From Flagellimonas sp. HMM57 (lineage in GTDB: Bacteria > Bacteroidota > Bacteroidia > Flavobacteriales > Flavobacteriaceae): a stretch of DNA of 64,000 bases. The translations under genes and the position numbers were made by a program. Shown here piece by piece: positions 17,231 to 25,404 of the stretch; position 1 is the stretch's first letter, and each line of letters starts with the position of its first letter. The stretch covers positions 558,001-622,000 of the forward strand of contig NZ_CP090004.1 in assembly GCF_021390175.1 (NCBI RefSeq). Reading direction: 5' to 3'. The notes under the pieces are model-generated. The model had not been told where the DNA came from. It searched no databases and worked only from the letters and a program-made list of their open reading frames with translations.

Positions 17231-18589
17231 TTAAGAGGTCGCTATATCACCCAACAGGCTCAAAATCTTATTTTCAACGGCCTTGGAATCCCAATGAGCC
17301 TCAATATCTGGCATTGACATTACTTCTTGCATGATTTTCTCCTGCTCGTCTCCTATTGCCAAAGCTTCAGCATAAGACCGTTCGGAAAAAGTAACACGAC
17401 TATATACAGGAATCCACTTATCAGGATGATTTTCAGCAAATCGCTTTTCAATTTTCTTTTGTAACAGGAATTTTGGGTCAGCGGTTTTATGGCTCATTTC
17501 CATAAAGTTTCTATAGCTGAGTTCAGCAATGGCATCCGCATTGGGTTTACGACTTTTTTGATATTCGCTAAAAATAGTTTCCCAATCGTCTCCATGAGTT
17601 CCCATAAGTTCATCCAATTCATAAATATCCTCAAAACCTGCATTCATTCCTTGACCATAAAATGGCACGATGGCGTGAGCGGAATCACCGACCAATGCAA
17701 CCTTATTCCAGTAGGTCCATGGGTAGCATTTCATCGTTACCATAGCACTAGTCGGGTTTTTGAAGAAATCTTGTGTAAGGTTTTCTATTTCTTTTCTAAC
17801 ATTGGGAAAGTAAGTCTTAAAAAAGGTCTTGGCCTCTTTTTTATTGGTGATGTTCTCAAAAGAAACTTCTCCTTCAAAGGGTAAAAATAGGGTACATGTA
17901 AAACTTCCATCTAGATTTGGCATGGCGATGAGCATGAATTTTCCCCTTGGCCAAATATGAAAGGAGTTTTTATCCAATTTATGCGTGCCATCCTCGTTTG
18001 GCGGAATCGCTAACTCCTTATATCCCACGTCTATGAAGTCCTGTGAATAATCAAACCTACTACGACGTTGCATTTTGTGTCTTACTCTTGAAAAAGCACC
18101 GTCACAACCAAAAATGATATCATATTGGTATTCCTTCCACTCACTTTTCTCGGATTCTCCCGTAAATATTCTGGCTTCTGGTAAATCAACGTCCCAAACC
18201 TTTTCATTGAACCTAAAAAGAACTCCCTCTTCTTCTGCCAAGTCAATCATTCTTCTATTTAGGATTCCACGTGAAATTGACCAAATTGCCTCACCTTCTT
18301 TGCCATATTTCTGAAAATAAACGGGCTTATCATTCACGTGCATAGCTCGTTTATCCAAAGGAATCGCAATTTCTTTGATAGTTTCTTCCAGTCCTACCTT
18401 ACGAAGGGATTTCCATCCTCGGTTGCTCATAGCCAAGTTAATGGAACGGCCAGAAAACTCTATTGTCCGTATATCTGGTCTCCTATCAAAAACGGTAACC
18501 GAATGTCCTTTTTTCTTTAAATAAATTGCTAAAAGAGAGCCCACCAATCCAGAACCAATGATGGCTATATTTTTAGAGGTCTGTACCAT
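17231..18589 (-). CDS. kmo: Kynurenine 3-monooxygenase
   Basis: This FAD-dependent enzyme hydroxylates L-kynurenine to 3-hydroxykynurenine using NADPH and O2, in the kynurenine route from tryptophan to quinolinate/NAD. The 452-residue protein has an N-terminal dinucleotide fold (GSGLVGSLLAIYLKKKGH, about residues 12-29, then FDRRPD), the family RSINLAMSNRG segment and the FAD ribityl-binding motif ALVGDSAHAIVPFYGQGMNA (about 298-317). The C-terminus lacks the membrane helix found in eukaryotic enzymes, as usual in bacteria. The pathway partner kynureninase is encoded about 8 kb away on the same strand, so the genes are not an operon here. Confidence 0.95.
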   Translation of the reverse strand: MVQTSKNIAIIGSGLVGSLLAIYLKKKGHSVTVFDRRPDIRTIEFSGRSINLAMSNRGWKSLRKVGLEETIKEIAIPLDKRAMHVNDKPVYFQKYGKEGEAIWSISRGILNRRMIDLAEEEGVLFRFNEKVWDVDLPEARIFTGESEKSEWKEYQYDIIFGCDGAFSRVRHKMQRRSRFDYSQDFIDVGYKELAIPPNEDGTHKLDKNSFHIWPRGKFMLIAMPNLDGSFTCTLFLPFEGEVSFENITNKKEAKTFFKTYFPNVRKEIENLTQDFFKNPTSAMVTMKCYPWTYWNKVALVGDSAHAIVPFYGQGMNAGFEDIYELDELMGTHGDDWETIFSEYQKSRKPNADAIAELSYRNFMEMSHKTADPKFLLQKKIEKRFAENHPDKWIPVYSRVTFSERSYAEALAIGDEQEKIMQEVMSMPDIEAHWDSKAVENKILSLLGDIATS

Positions 18590-18620
18590 AAATGCCTATA
18601 GGCGAATTCATATTAAGTTT

Positions 18621-18648
18621 TAAATGTACGGAAAATTGAAATATCAAA
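18621..18648 (-). promoter_or_regulatory. Candidate promoter of kmo
   Basis: On the minus strand TTTG (18648-18645) is followed after 16 bases by TACATTTA (18628-18621). This resembles the Bacteroidota -33 TTTG / -7 TAnnTTTG pattern with one mismatch. The start codon is 31 bases further on. Confidence 0.35.
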
Positions 18649-18996
18649 AATCAATTGGAATAAAGACCGCTTTGCTCTTTGAGTAAAGAAACAAGACTTG
18701 CCTATCTTTTGTTCTTACCCCCCGTTTGCAAAATTAGCCGAGCACAAAAAAGTGAGAGTGTATTTAGAAAAGTGAATCAAGACCACTTCGCTAAAAGAGC
18801 AAAGACCGTTTCGCTAAAAAGAGTAGAGAACAAAGACATCGCCTATCCTGATTCTTAGCTCTTGGTTCTTTTTTCTAAATCTTCTTCACCTATTCGGTTC
18901 ATGAATTTTTGACATTTATTTAACGAACAGTCGTAGACTTTTGGTGCAAAAGTTGACGTATATATTCTAAATATTCCGCTTCGGCGCCACTATATG
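18649..18996. repeat. Non-coding region with degenerate short repeats
   Basis: No gene is supported in the whole 18590-19062 gap. Related 13-base motifs of the form AAGACCnnTTnGCT occur at about 18664, 18778 and 18804, each followed by a purine-rich tract. They are mixed with AGAACAAAGACATCGCC-like text and a pyrimidine-rich counterpart (TTCTTAGCTCTTGG). This looks like decayed repetitive intergenic DNA. Confidence 0.45.
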
Positions 18997-19032
18997 AAAA
19001 AAGTCCTTCACAAAATTTGCGAAGGACTTTTT
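18997..19032 (-). terminator. Rho-independent terminator of the clpP gene
   Basis: AAAAAGTCCTTC pairs with GAAGGACTTTTT around an 11-base loop. It starts 31 bases past the clpP stop at 19063 and has a clear T-run when read leftward. Confidence 0.85.
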
Positions 19033-19062
19033 CCCTTTTTAAGTGAAGAGGCAAACAATTAC

Positions 19063-19611
19063 CTACTCCAATATACCGTCTACGATACCGTATTTCACAG
19101 ACTCTTCTGCACCCATCCAGTAATCACGGTCAAAATCTTTCATCACCTTATCAAAATCCTGTCCACAATTATCTGCCAGTATTTTTGCTCCAAGCTCTTT
19201 GGTCTTTATAATTTCCTTGGCTTGAATCTCAATATTGGAGGCTTGTCCTTGGGCACCACCACTTGGCTGATGAATCATTACTCGCGCATGTGGCTGTATA
19301 AATCTTCTTCCTTTCTCACCAACGGACAATAAAATTGAACCCATTGAAGCAGCTAAACCTGAACAAACTGTAGAAACCGGGCTTTTTATTTGCTTGATGG
19401 TATCATAAATAGCAAAACCAGAAGTAACATAACCGCCCGGGCTATTTATAATAAGTTGGATTTCCTTATTGTTCTGTAAATCTAAATACAGTAAGCGATC
19501 AATAACATGTTTTGCGGAATCATCATCTACCATACCCCATAAAAACACCTTGCGCTCTTCCAATAATTTTTCTTGGACCAATTCTTGAACTTTTCCTTTT
19601 TTTGAACTCAT
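19063..19611 (-). CDS. clpP: ClpP-family serine protease
   Basis: This is the proteolytic subunit of the ATP-dependent Clp machine, a tetradecameric barrel fed by ClpX or ClpA/C. The protein has 182 residues, shorter than the roughly 220-residue main ClpP of Flavobacteriia. The whole catalytic triad is present: Ser89 (GLAASMGS), His114 (VMIHQPSGG) and Asp163 (DRDYW). No clpX or tig neighbour is present, so this is probably a second ClpP. A processed N-terminal propeptide is not evident. It is the last gene on the strand after the sigma factor and MscS genes and ends at a strong terminator. Confidence 0.92.
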   Translation of the reverse strand: MSSKKGKVQELVQEKLLEERKVFLWGMVDDDSAKHVIDRLLYLDLQNNKEIQLIINSPGGYVTSGFAIYDTIKQIKSPVSTVCSGLAASMGSILLSVGEKGRRFIQPHARVMIHQPSGGAQGQASNIEIQAKEIIKTKELGAKILADNCGQDFDKVMKDFDRDYWMGAEESVKYGIVDGILE

Positions 19612-19696
19612 TTTTTATTTCTTGAAAGTTTCAAAATTAATCAAATTCCGAAGAAGTTATTGCTTCAAACATACCTCATTCTCCAAATAAAGGTAA

Positions 19697-20524
19697 TTAT
19701 GACTTTATCTCTACCTTTTCCGATACAACATCTTTAATTGGAATGACAAATTTTCCCTTTTTGGTTACCAAGGTCAACGTATTGTTTTCAATAGCTTCCA
19801 CTGTTCCCGAGTTTTCCCCTATTACAAGCTTATCACCAACGGCATATGTTCTTCTTGTATAGAAAGACCGCAGCATATCGGTAATGATATCTCTGGAGCC
19901 AAGTCCCAGTCCTATGGCAAAGGCCAACAAAAAAGCACCGAGAATGAGTGTGATATTATTCGTAATAATCGTAGTATCGATTCCGGCTTGGTTCAAGGCC
20001 GTTATCGAAATAAAGATTACGATGATGTAAAAAAGTAGATTGCTCACCAGATTGGACCCACTGAACTCTAGCGAATCAAATAATTTCTTTACCGTGGTTT
20101 TGATGAAATTACCAATATACAGCCCGATCATCATTAATGCTAAAGCACTGAACAATCTCGGCAGATAACGCAAAAGGTTTCCTATTTCGGTAGAAATAAT
20201 TTCCCAGCTCAGTATATCTGCAGCAACGATCAAGAATACCAAGAGCAATAACCATTTTACAAAACCAAGAATTACCTTAATGATGTCAATCTTAAAATCT
20301 CCCTTACCAAAAAGGTTCATCTCGTTTATCTTGTCGCTCAAGGTATTGATCTTGGCAAGCTTCAAAATCTTTCCTAATACAAAAAGTATAATTTTGGTCA
20401 CCAACCATCCTACCAATAGTATGATTAGCGCACCAATAATCTTGGGCAGCGCCAGTGCAATATCCCTACCCATTGCAGCCAGCGAATCAAAAGTCAAGTT
20501 CTTCCATTCGTTAATTGTTTCCAT
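19697..20524 (-). CDS. Small-conductance mechanosensitive channel (MscS family)
   Basis: A 275-residue inner-membrane channel that releases solutes at hypo-osmotic shock. It has about five membrane segments. The last (about residues 185-210, GAFLLAFAIGLGLGSRDI) carries the glycine/alanine pore-helix pattern of MscS TM3. A short beta domain follows (YAVGDKLVIGENSGTVEAIENN). The large C-terminal cytoplasmic cage of classical MscS is missing, as in the minimal MscS-like group. It lies 23 bases after a small gene that itself directly follows a sigma factor gene. Confidence 0.9.
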   Translation of the reverse strand: METINEWKNLTFDSLAAMGRDIALALPKIIGALIILLVGWLVTKIILFVLGKILKLAKINTLSDKINEMNLFGKGDFKIDIIKVILGFVKWLLLLVFLIVAADILSWEIISTEIGNLLRYLPRLFSALALMMIGLYIGNFIKTTVKKLFDSLEFSGSNLVSNLLFYIIVIFISITALNQAGIDTTIITNNITLILGAFLLAFAIGLGLGSRDIITDMLRSFYTRRTYAVGDKLVIGENSGTVEAIENNTLTLVTKKGKFVIPIKDVVSEKVEIKS

Positions 20525-20547
20525 ATGTATTGTTTTATCGTGTTGTT

Positions 20548-20736
20548 TTAATTGTCTTTTGTAGTCCTAAAGAGCTTGCGCAAAGCCGAACCCACATTAA
20601 AAGAGAAGAGCGAGGCCAAATCCATGATCAGCTTAGCTGCAGCTATGTCGTTCATGACCTTTTTCTTCATTCCCGGGGGGACTTCCCGTAATGAAGCTTC
20701 TAATTCCCTAAATGGATTTTTTCTTTGCTTTGCCAT
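20548..20736 (-). CDS. Small protein encoded directly after the sigma factor
   Basis: A 62-residue basic protein. The polar N-terminal half (RKNPFRELEASLREVPPGMK) is followed by a helical half with a moderately hydrophobic segment (IMDLASLFSFNVGSALRKLF). Its ATG directly follows the TAG of the sigma factor gene with no gap, so the two are probably translationally coupled. Position suggests a small modulator of the sigma factor, but it lacks a zinc motif (no His/Cys pattern) or a clear transmembrane anti-sigma layout. Function is unknown. Confidence 0.7.
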   Translation of the reverse strand: MAKQRKNPFRELEASLREVPPGMKKKVMNDIAAAKLIMDLASLFSFNVGSALRKLFRTTKDN

Positions 20737-21366
20737 CTATGGTAACGTATTATAGGTTTCCACCAATCGTTCTTTTGCCCTTTTCAATCGCATTTTTACT
20801 GCGCTTTCGCCTAGCTCCATCAAAGCTACCAGGTCTTTTATCGATGCTCCATCTTGGTATTTCAACAATAAAATGGATTTTTCCTCTGCCGATACCAATT
20901 CCAAGGCCTCTCTTAATTTGTTCGCCTTCATCTCATAAAGGCTTTCCTCGGGCACCTCCTCTGTCAATTTATATTCAGAATCTTCCACAGGGGAAGATTT
21001 ATCGCTCATCTTTCGCTGTTTGTTTCGATTAACATAGTTCACACAAAAATTATAGGTAAATGAATACAACCATGTCGAAAACTTTGATTTACCCTTAAAA
21101 AGTTTCAACTTAATGAACAGTTGCAGAAAAACATCTTGGGTCAAATCCTCGGCTTCATCTTGTGATCTTGCAAATCCATAACATTTATTGTAAACCATTT
21201 TAGCATAACGGTCATAGAGCTTACCAAACAATAATGGATTGTTATTGGCCACTATTCGTTTTACCAATTCCTCATCCGAAACATTCGCATACGGGTCGTC
21301 TGCCTGCGATGATTCCTTATCGAGGTTATTTATAAGAATAAGAAACAGCTTCTTTAAAAAGGTCAC
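20737..21366 (-). CDS. ECF-type RNA polymerase sigma factor
   Basis: A 209-residue sigma-70 family member with region 2 (about residues 40-105, including FGKLYDRYAKMVYNKCYGFA, DEAEDLTQDVFLQLF and STWLYSFTYNFCVNYV) and region 4 (about 145-205, LVSAEEKSILLLKYQDGASI then LGESAVKMRLKRAKERL). Regions 1 and 3 are absent, which defines the ECF class. No classic anti-sigma gene with a zinc-binding motif is adjacent; the neighbour is the 62-residue protein. The downstream MscS and ClpP genes hint at an envelope/osmotic or proteotoxic stress regulon. Confidence 0.92.
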   Translation of the reverse strand: MTFLKKLFLILINNLDKESSQADDPYANVSDEELVKRIVANNNPLLFGKLYDRYAKMVYNKCYGFARSQDEAEDLTQDVFLQLFIKLKLFKGKSKFSTWLYSFTYNFCVNYVNRNKQRKMSDKSSPVEDSEYKLTEEVPEESLYEMKANKLREALELVSAEEKSILLLKYQDGASIKDLVALMELGESAVKMRLKRAKERLVETYNTLP

Positions 21367-21461
21367 TTAGATGTTAGGTTATGATTCGGTTAGCATTACT
21401 TTTTACGGAAACGTACTACAAGATAAATTAAAATGACATTATATTTGGGGCAAAACTTATT

Positions 21462-22142
21462 ATGAAACGCATTCCCATTTTAACATTTCTATCTTTTCTG
21501 ATGCTTTTGTCCTGCAAAACAGAACAAAAAAAAGCAGTCCCGAAAGAAAAACAACAAAAAACAATCCCGGAAAAGATTGCGGATGCACACGGATATGAAC
21601 ATTGGAAGGCTGTAAAAGAATTTACCTTTACGTTCAATGTTGACAGGGACAGTACTCATTTTGAAAGAACTTGGGTATGGCTACCAAAATCGAATACCGT
21701 AACTTCAATTACTTCGAAAGACACCTTGACTTACAATAGAAAGTCCATGGATAGCACTGCCGTAAAGATCAATGGTGGCTTTATAAATGACAGGTATTGG
21801 ATTTTGGCACCATTTAATCTGATATGGGATTCGAATAATTACACCTACGAACATTCCGAAAATGAAAAGTCACCTATAGCTAAAGAATCTATGCAAAGAT
21901 TGACCATAATCTATGGTAATGAAGGTGGTTATACACCAGGAGATGCGTACGACTTTTACTTCAAGGATGATTTTATAATCCGTGAGTGGGTTTTTAGAAA
22001 AGGAAACCAAGAAGAGCCTTCCATGGCAACTACTTGGGAAGACTATGTTGACATAGGTGGTTTAAAATTAGTGCGTGATCATAAAAAGGCCGATGGAAAC
22101 TTTAGCATTAACCTCACCAATTTAGACGTTCAAAAAGAGTAA
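21462..22142 (+). CDS. Lipoprotein of unknown function
   Basis: A 226-residue protein with a lipoprotein signal (lipobox LLSC, Cys18) and a lysine-rich linker. A globular region begins near AHGYEHWKAVKEFTFTFNV. Conserved-looking tryptophans and Asp-rich loops (YGNEGGYTPGDAYDFYF) suggest a LolA/outer-membrane-lipoprotein-carrier-like or DUF-type beta fold that binds a hydrophobic ligand. That is only an impression of the pattern. It starts divergently from the sigma factor gene and ends 3 bases from the stop of the convergent MFS gene. Confidence 0.75.
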   Translation: MKRIPILTFLSFLMLLSCKTEQKKAVPKEKQQKTIPEKIADAHGYEHWKAVKEFTFTFNVDRDSTHFERTWVWLPKSNTVTSITSKDTLTYNRKSMDSTAVKINGGFINDRYWILAPFNLIWDSNNYTYEHSENEKSPIAKESMQRLTIIYGNEGGYTPGDAYDFYFKDDFIIREWVFRKGNQEEPSMATTWEDYVDIGGLKLVRDHKKADGNFSINLTNLDVQKE

Positions 22143-22145
22143 AAG

Positions 22146-23294
22146 TTAGAATCTGTTCCTTTTCAATAGCATCGTAGTCATTAAAACAAGTAAGACACAA
22201 CCTAAAAGGGCATAAAAACTGTGTTTTAGCGATGCGCTCTCCGCTAAAAATCCAAGGATTACAGGGCCCAATAAAAAACCTGAATACCCAGTTCCTGCAA
22301 TAAAGGAAACTCCTTGGGCGGAATCTACACCTTTTACGTTTCCTCCGATTCTAAATAGTTCTGGAACTATTACGGAGAAACCAAGTCCGTTAAGTGCAAA
22401 GCCTACGATTGCTAGAACCGTATGTTCAGAAAGTACCAATGCATACCCAAAAATTGCTATTAATGCACCTAAGGCCACAATTTTGACAGAGCCAATCTTT
22501 GCGCTTATCCCGTCCCCTAAAAATCTACCCAAAGTCATTGCAGCCGAAAACGCCAAAAAGCCTGAACCTATCAGTACGCTTGGTGCCAGCGTGACCTCTT
22601 TAAGATAAAGCCCGCTCCAGTCTACGATAGCTCCTTCACTGCCCATAGCTACAAACCCTATTATTCCCAGTAAAAACAAAGGTTTGAACAGTTTTAGGCT
22701 AAATGGCTCTTTATCTACGGGTGCAGCTACAACACTCTTGTAGTTTTTATAAAATAGTAGATTTATGATAAAAACGAGTATAACCGTAATACCCATATGT
22801 AATACCGGATTTCCGATAATCGGAATAAGAAAACTCCCCAATCCTACAACTACACCTCCCAAACTAAAAAATCCGTGTGCGGCCGACATGAAGTTCTGCT
22901 TGTCTTCTTTTTCAATTTCGGTAACCAGTGTATTCATGGAAATATCCGTAAGTCCGTTAGATGCACCAAAAAGAAACAGCGATATCATTAACAAATAATA
23001 ATTTGGCGCTAGAAGCGGAAAGAGTGCCAAGATGCTACTTAACATCACTCCCATCCATGTGGCCTTTCCTACCCCAAGCTTGTTAATTATTTTAGAGGCC
23101 AAAGGAAATATAGTGAACACACCCAAAGACAGGCAAAATATGGCAATACCCAAATCCGCTTTATCAATATTCAATTTATCCTTTACTGTTGGAATATATA
23201 TGGCCCAAGTACCAAACCAAATGTTTAGACTGGCGAACACCCATGCGGGCGCAAAGTATCTGGGATTGGAAAAAATAAGCTGGAGTGATTTCAT
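22146..23294 (-). CDS. MFS transporter (YbjJ/FucP-like)
   Basis: A 382-residue protein with about 12 membrane segments, the major facilitator fold. The opening WVFASLNIWFGTWAIYIPTV and the first-half pattern resemble YbjJ and sugar-porter-like members of the FHS group. The substrate cannot be read from the sequence. It may take sugars or export small molecules. The gene ends 3 bases from the convergent lipoprotein gene. It starts 57 bases from the stop of the aldo/keto reductase gene on the same strand, so cotranscription is possible. Confidence 0.88.
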   Translation of the reverse strand: MKSLQLIFSNPRYFAPAWVFASLNIWFGTWAIYIPTVKDKLNIDKADLGIAIFCLSLGVFTIFPLASKIINKLGVGKATWMGVMLSSILALFPLLAPNYYLLMISLFLFGASNGLTDISMNTLVTEIEKEDKQNFMSAAHGFFSLGGVVVGLGSFLIPIIGNPVLHMGITVILVFIINLLFYKNYKSVVAAPVDKEPFSLKLFKPLFLLGIIGFVAMGSEGAIVDWSGLYLKEVTLAPSVLIGSGFLAFSAAMTLGRFLGDGISAKIGSVKIVALGALIAIFGYALVLSEHTVLAIVGFALNGLGFSVIVPELFRIGGNVKGVDSAQGVSFIAGTGYSGFLLGPVILGFLAESASLKHSFYALLGCVLLVLMTTMLLKRNRF

Positions 23295-23351
23295 GTTAAT
23301 GGGTACATGTTAAATTTAATACACTTTACAAATTGATAGTTTTCGAATATG

Positions 23352-24185
23352 TTATACAACATGGGATAAATCTTCTCCAAGCCTTCTATTTTTGTTCAGT
23401 CCTTCAATAACAGTCATTTCCCTTTCGGATAATTCAAAGTCAAATATTTCAAAATTTTCACGTATCCTTTTAGGAGTTATCGACTTTGGAATAACCGCTA
23501 CCCCTCTTTGAATTAACCATCGCAACGTAACTTGTACCGCAGATTTTTGATGTATCTTTCCAATTTCCCTTAGTTCTGGAATATTCAATACCTCCCCCAT
23601 CATTATCGGTCTCCATGCTTCGAGCTGTATATTGTGCAGACCTGCAAAGTCCATCATATCATTTTGACTACAATAAGGGTGCATTTCTACTTGGTTTAAT
23701 GCTGGAACAACTTCTGCATCTCCCATTAAATTTTTCAACTGATCTATACTAAAATTGCATACCCCAATGGCTTTTGCCCTACCACTTTTATATATTTCTT
23801 CCATCGCTCTGTAAGTTTCCCTGTATTTGAATTTCACGGGCCAGTGTATCAAATACATATCCACATAATCCGTATCAAGCTTTATCAAACTTTCATCAAA
23901 GGCATATAATGTTTTATCATATCCCTGTTCACTGTTCCAGACCTTGGTAGTTATAAAAACATCTGCTCTGGATATTGTACTCTTTTTTATGGCCTTTCCC
24001 ACTCCTTCTTCATTTTGATAGGCAGAAGCTGTATCTATTTTACGATAACCGGTATGCAAAGCAGAAATAACTGCGTTTTCGACCTCTTCGTCATTCTTTG
24101 CAAAAAGTACACCTAGGCCCATTTGCGGCATCATTATCTTATTATTGAGTTCAAATTTGAATGTATTCTCCATTGCCATCATCAC
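23352..24185 (-). CDS. Aldo/keto reductase
   Basis: A 277-residue NADPH-dependent oxidoreductase with a TIM barrel. The catalytic tetrad is complete: Asp51 and Tyr56 (DTASAYQNEEGVG), Lys81 (TTKVW) and His114 (IHWP). The cofactor-binding region IPKSITPKRIRENFEIFDFE is present near the C-terminus. The family reduces aldehydes such as methylglyoxal or 2,5-diketo-gluconate; the real substrate is unknown. The start could be any of three close ATGs (24185, 24182, 24179 or 24173). The divergent AraC regulator 140 bases away is a candidate controller. Confidence 0.92.
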   Translation of the reverse strand: MMMAMENTFKFELNNKIMMPQMGLGVLFAKNDEEVENAVISALHTGYRKIDTASAYQNEEGVGKAIKKSTISRADVFITTKVWNSEQGYDKTLYAFDESLIKLDTDYVDMYLIHWPVKFKYRETYRAMEEIYKSGRAKAIGVCNFSIDQLKNLMGDAEVVPALNQVEMHPYCSQNDMMDFAGLHNIQLEAWRPIMMGEVLNIPELREIGKIHQKSAVQVTLRWLIQRGVAVIPKSITPKRIRENFEIFDFELSEREMTVIEGLNKNRRLGEDLSHVV

Positions 24186-24325
24186 TTTTTTGATTCAGCA
24201 TATTCTTAATTTCTAAACAAAATAACTAAAGACTCTACTATACTTTTTAGCATAAATCATTCTTTAAATAAGACATTTTATTCTCCATAATCTCTTTTTT
24301 CAAACTATTTAGATAGTTTTACTTT

Positions 24326-25183
24326 ATGAAACCTATGCTGGAAGCCATCAATGTAGCATCGAACACTTCGCTGAAGATAGAGACTTACTTCGCCTCTACC
24401 CAATGCGAGTCTACTGGATGGCATATCCATCCTGAGTTCGAATTGGTGTATGTGAAAAATGGCTCAGGAATACTCCATGTTGGTCCAAAAAAAGAAGAGT
24501 ACAGCGATGGGGTCATTATTTTTTTAGGAGGAAATATTCCACATGCAGATTTTGGGAACAAGGATTATGATAACAATATTGAGGTGGTGATTCAATTCAA
24601 AAAAGAGGCATTAAACGACAGACTGCAAATCTTCCCTGAATTTAATGATATCAAGCGATTAATCGAAGCATCTAACCAAATATTAATTTTTGACAAGGCA
24701 ACCAAAGAAGCGTTATCGGAAAAATTTGAAAAATTTCGAATGCTGGACAGCCAAGGAAAGTTGATCAACTTACTTGCCATTTTGGATTATCTTTCTAAAA
24801 AGAGTACTCCAAAAAAATTGTTGGAAAGCATCCCGTTGAGCAAGTTCAAAAAAGATGAAATACGAAGGTTGGAGCAGGCTTTTGAGTATGTTAACACAAA
24901 TTATGACAAAAAAATATCCGTCACTGAAATAGCCTCGCAATTGGGTTTTACCCCCAATTCTTTTTGTAGATTTTTTAGGAAGATGACCCATCGAAGATTC
25001 ATCAGTTTTGTAAACGAATTTAGAGTTGAAAAGGCAATTGAACACTTTAATATCAACAACACGAACATAGCCGAAATAATGTACAAATCTGGGTTTAATG
25101 ACCCTTCTTACTTTACAAGACAGTTTAAAAAATACAAAGGAATTACCCCCTCTAATTATTTAAAGACAAAATACGGCCTATAG
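24326..25183 (+). CDS. AraC-family regulator with cupin sensor domain
   Basis: A 285-residue protein. The N-terminal cupin-like sensor (about residues 15-110) has the GWHIHPEFELVYVKNGSGIL metal-site-like pattern and GNIPH. The C-terminal AraC DNA-binding domain (about 185-283) contains SVTEIASQLGFTPNSFCRFF and MYKSGFNDPSYFTRQFKKY. This layout is common in regulators of sugar or aldehyde metabolism. It is transcribed away from the aldo/keto reductase and MFS genes, which are plausible targets by position. Confidence 0.92.
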   Translation: MKPMLEAINVASNTSLKIETYFASTQCESTGWHIHPEFELVYVKNGSGILHVGPKKEEYSDGVIIFLGGNIPHADFGNKDYDNNIEVVIQFKKEALNDRLQIFPEFNDIKRLIEASNQILIFDKATKEALSEKFEKFRMLDSQGKLINLLAILDYLSKKSTPKKLLESIPLSKFKKDEIRRLEQAFEYVNTNYDKKISVTEIASQLGFTPNSFCRFFRKMTHRRFISFVNEFRVEKAIEHFNINNTNIAEIMYKSGFNDPSYFTRQFKKYKGITPSNYLKTKYGL

Positions 25184-25226
25184 TCCCAAGGCTATCTATT
25201 GTTTTGAAGTATGTTAAAATTAAAAA

Positions 25227-25357
25227 AGAGGATGTTTAAAAAGTAATTGTTTTCCAGTTGTTAAGTTCAGCAAATGAAACCAATGGACACCTGTCGATAA
25301 ATTAGATATTTCGACAGGCCCAATATGACAATGTGGAAAGCTTTTTAAACACCCTCT
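25227..25357. repeat. MITE-like element with terminal inverted repeats
   Basis: The arms AGAGGATGTTTAAAAAG (25227-25243) and CTTTTTAAACACCCTCT (25341-25357) are inverted repeats matching at 16 of 17 positions. Within the element CCTGTCGA (25290-25297) and TCGACAGG (25311-25318) form a second, perfect hairpin. The central text resembles dispersed GCTTGTCGAA-type palindromic repeats seen in many genomes. The element carries no gene. It lies between two convergent genes, where its hairpins could also stop transcription. Confidence 0.6.
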
Positions 25358-25404
25358 CTGTTTTATAACCAGACAATTTGTCTTAGCATTAACCCCGATT
25401 TTTA

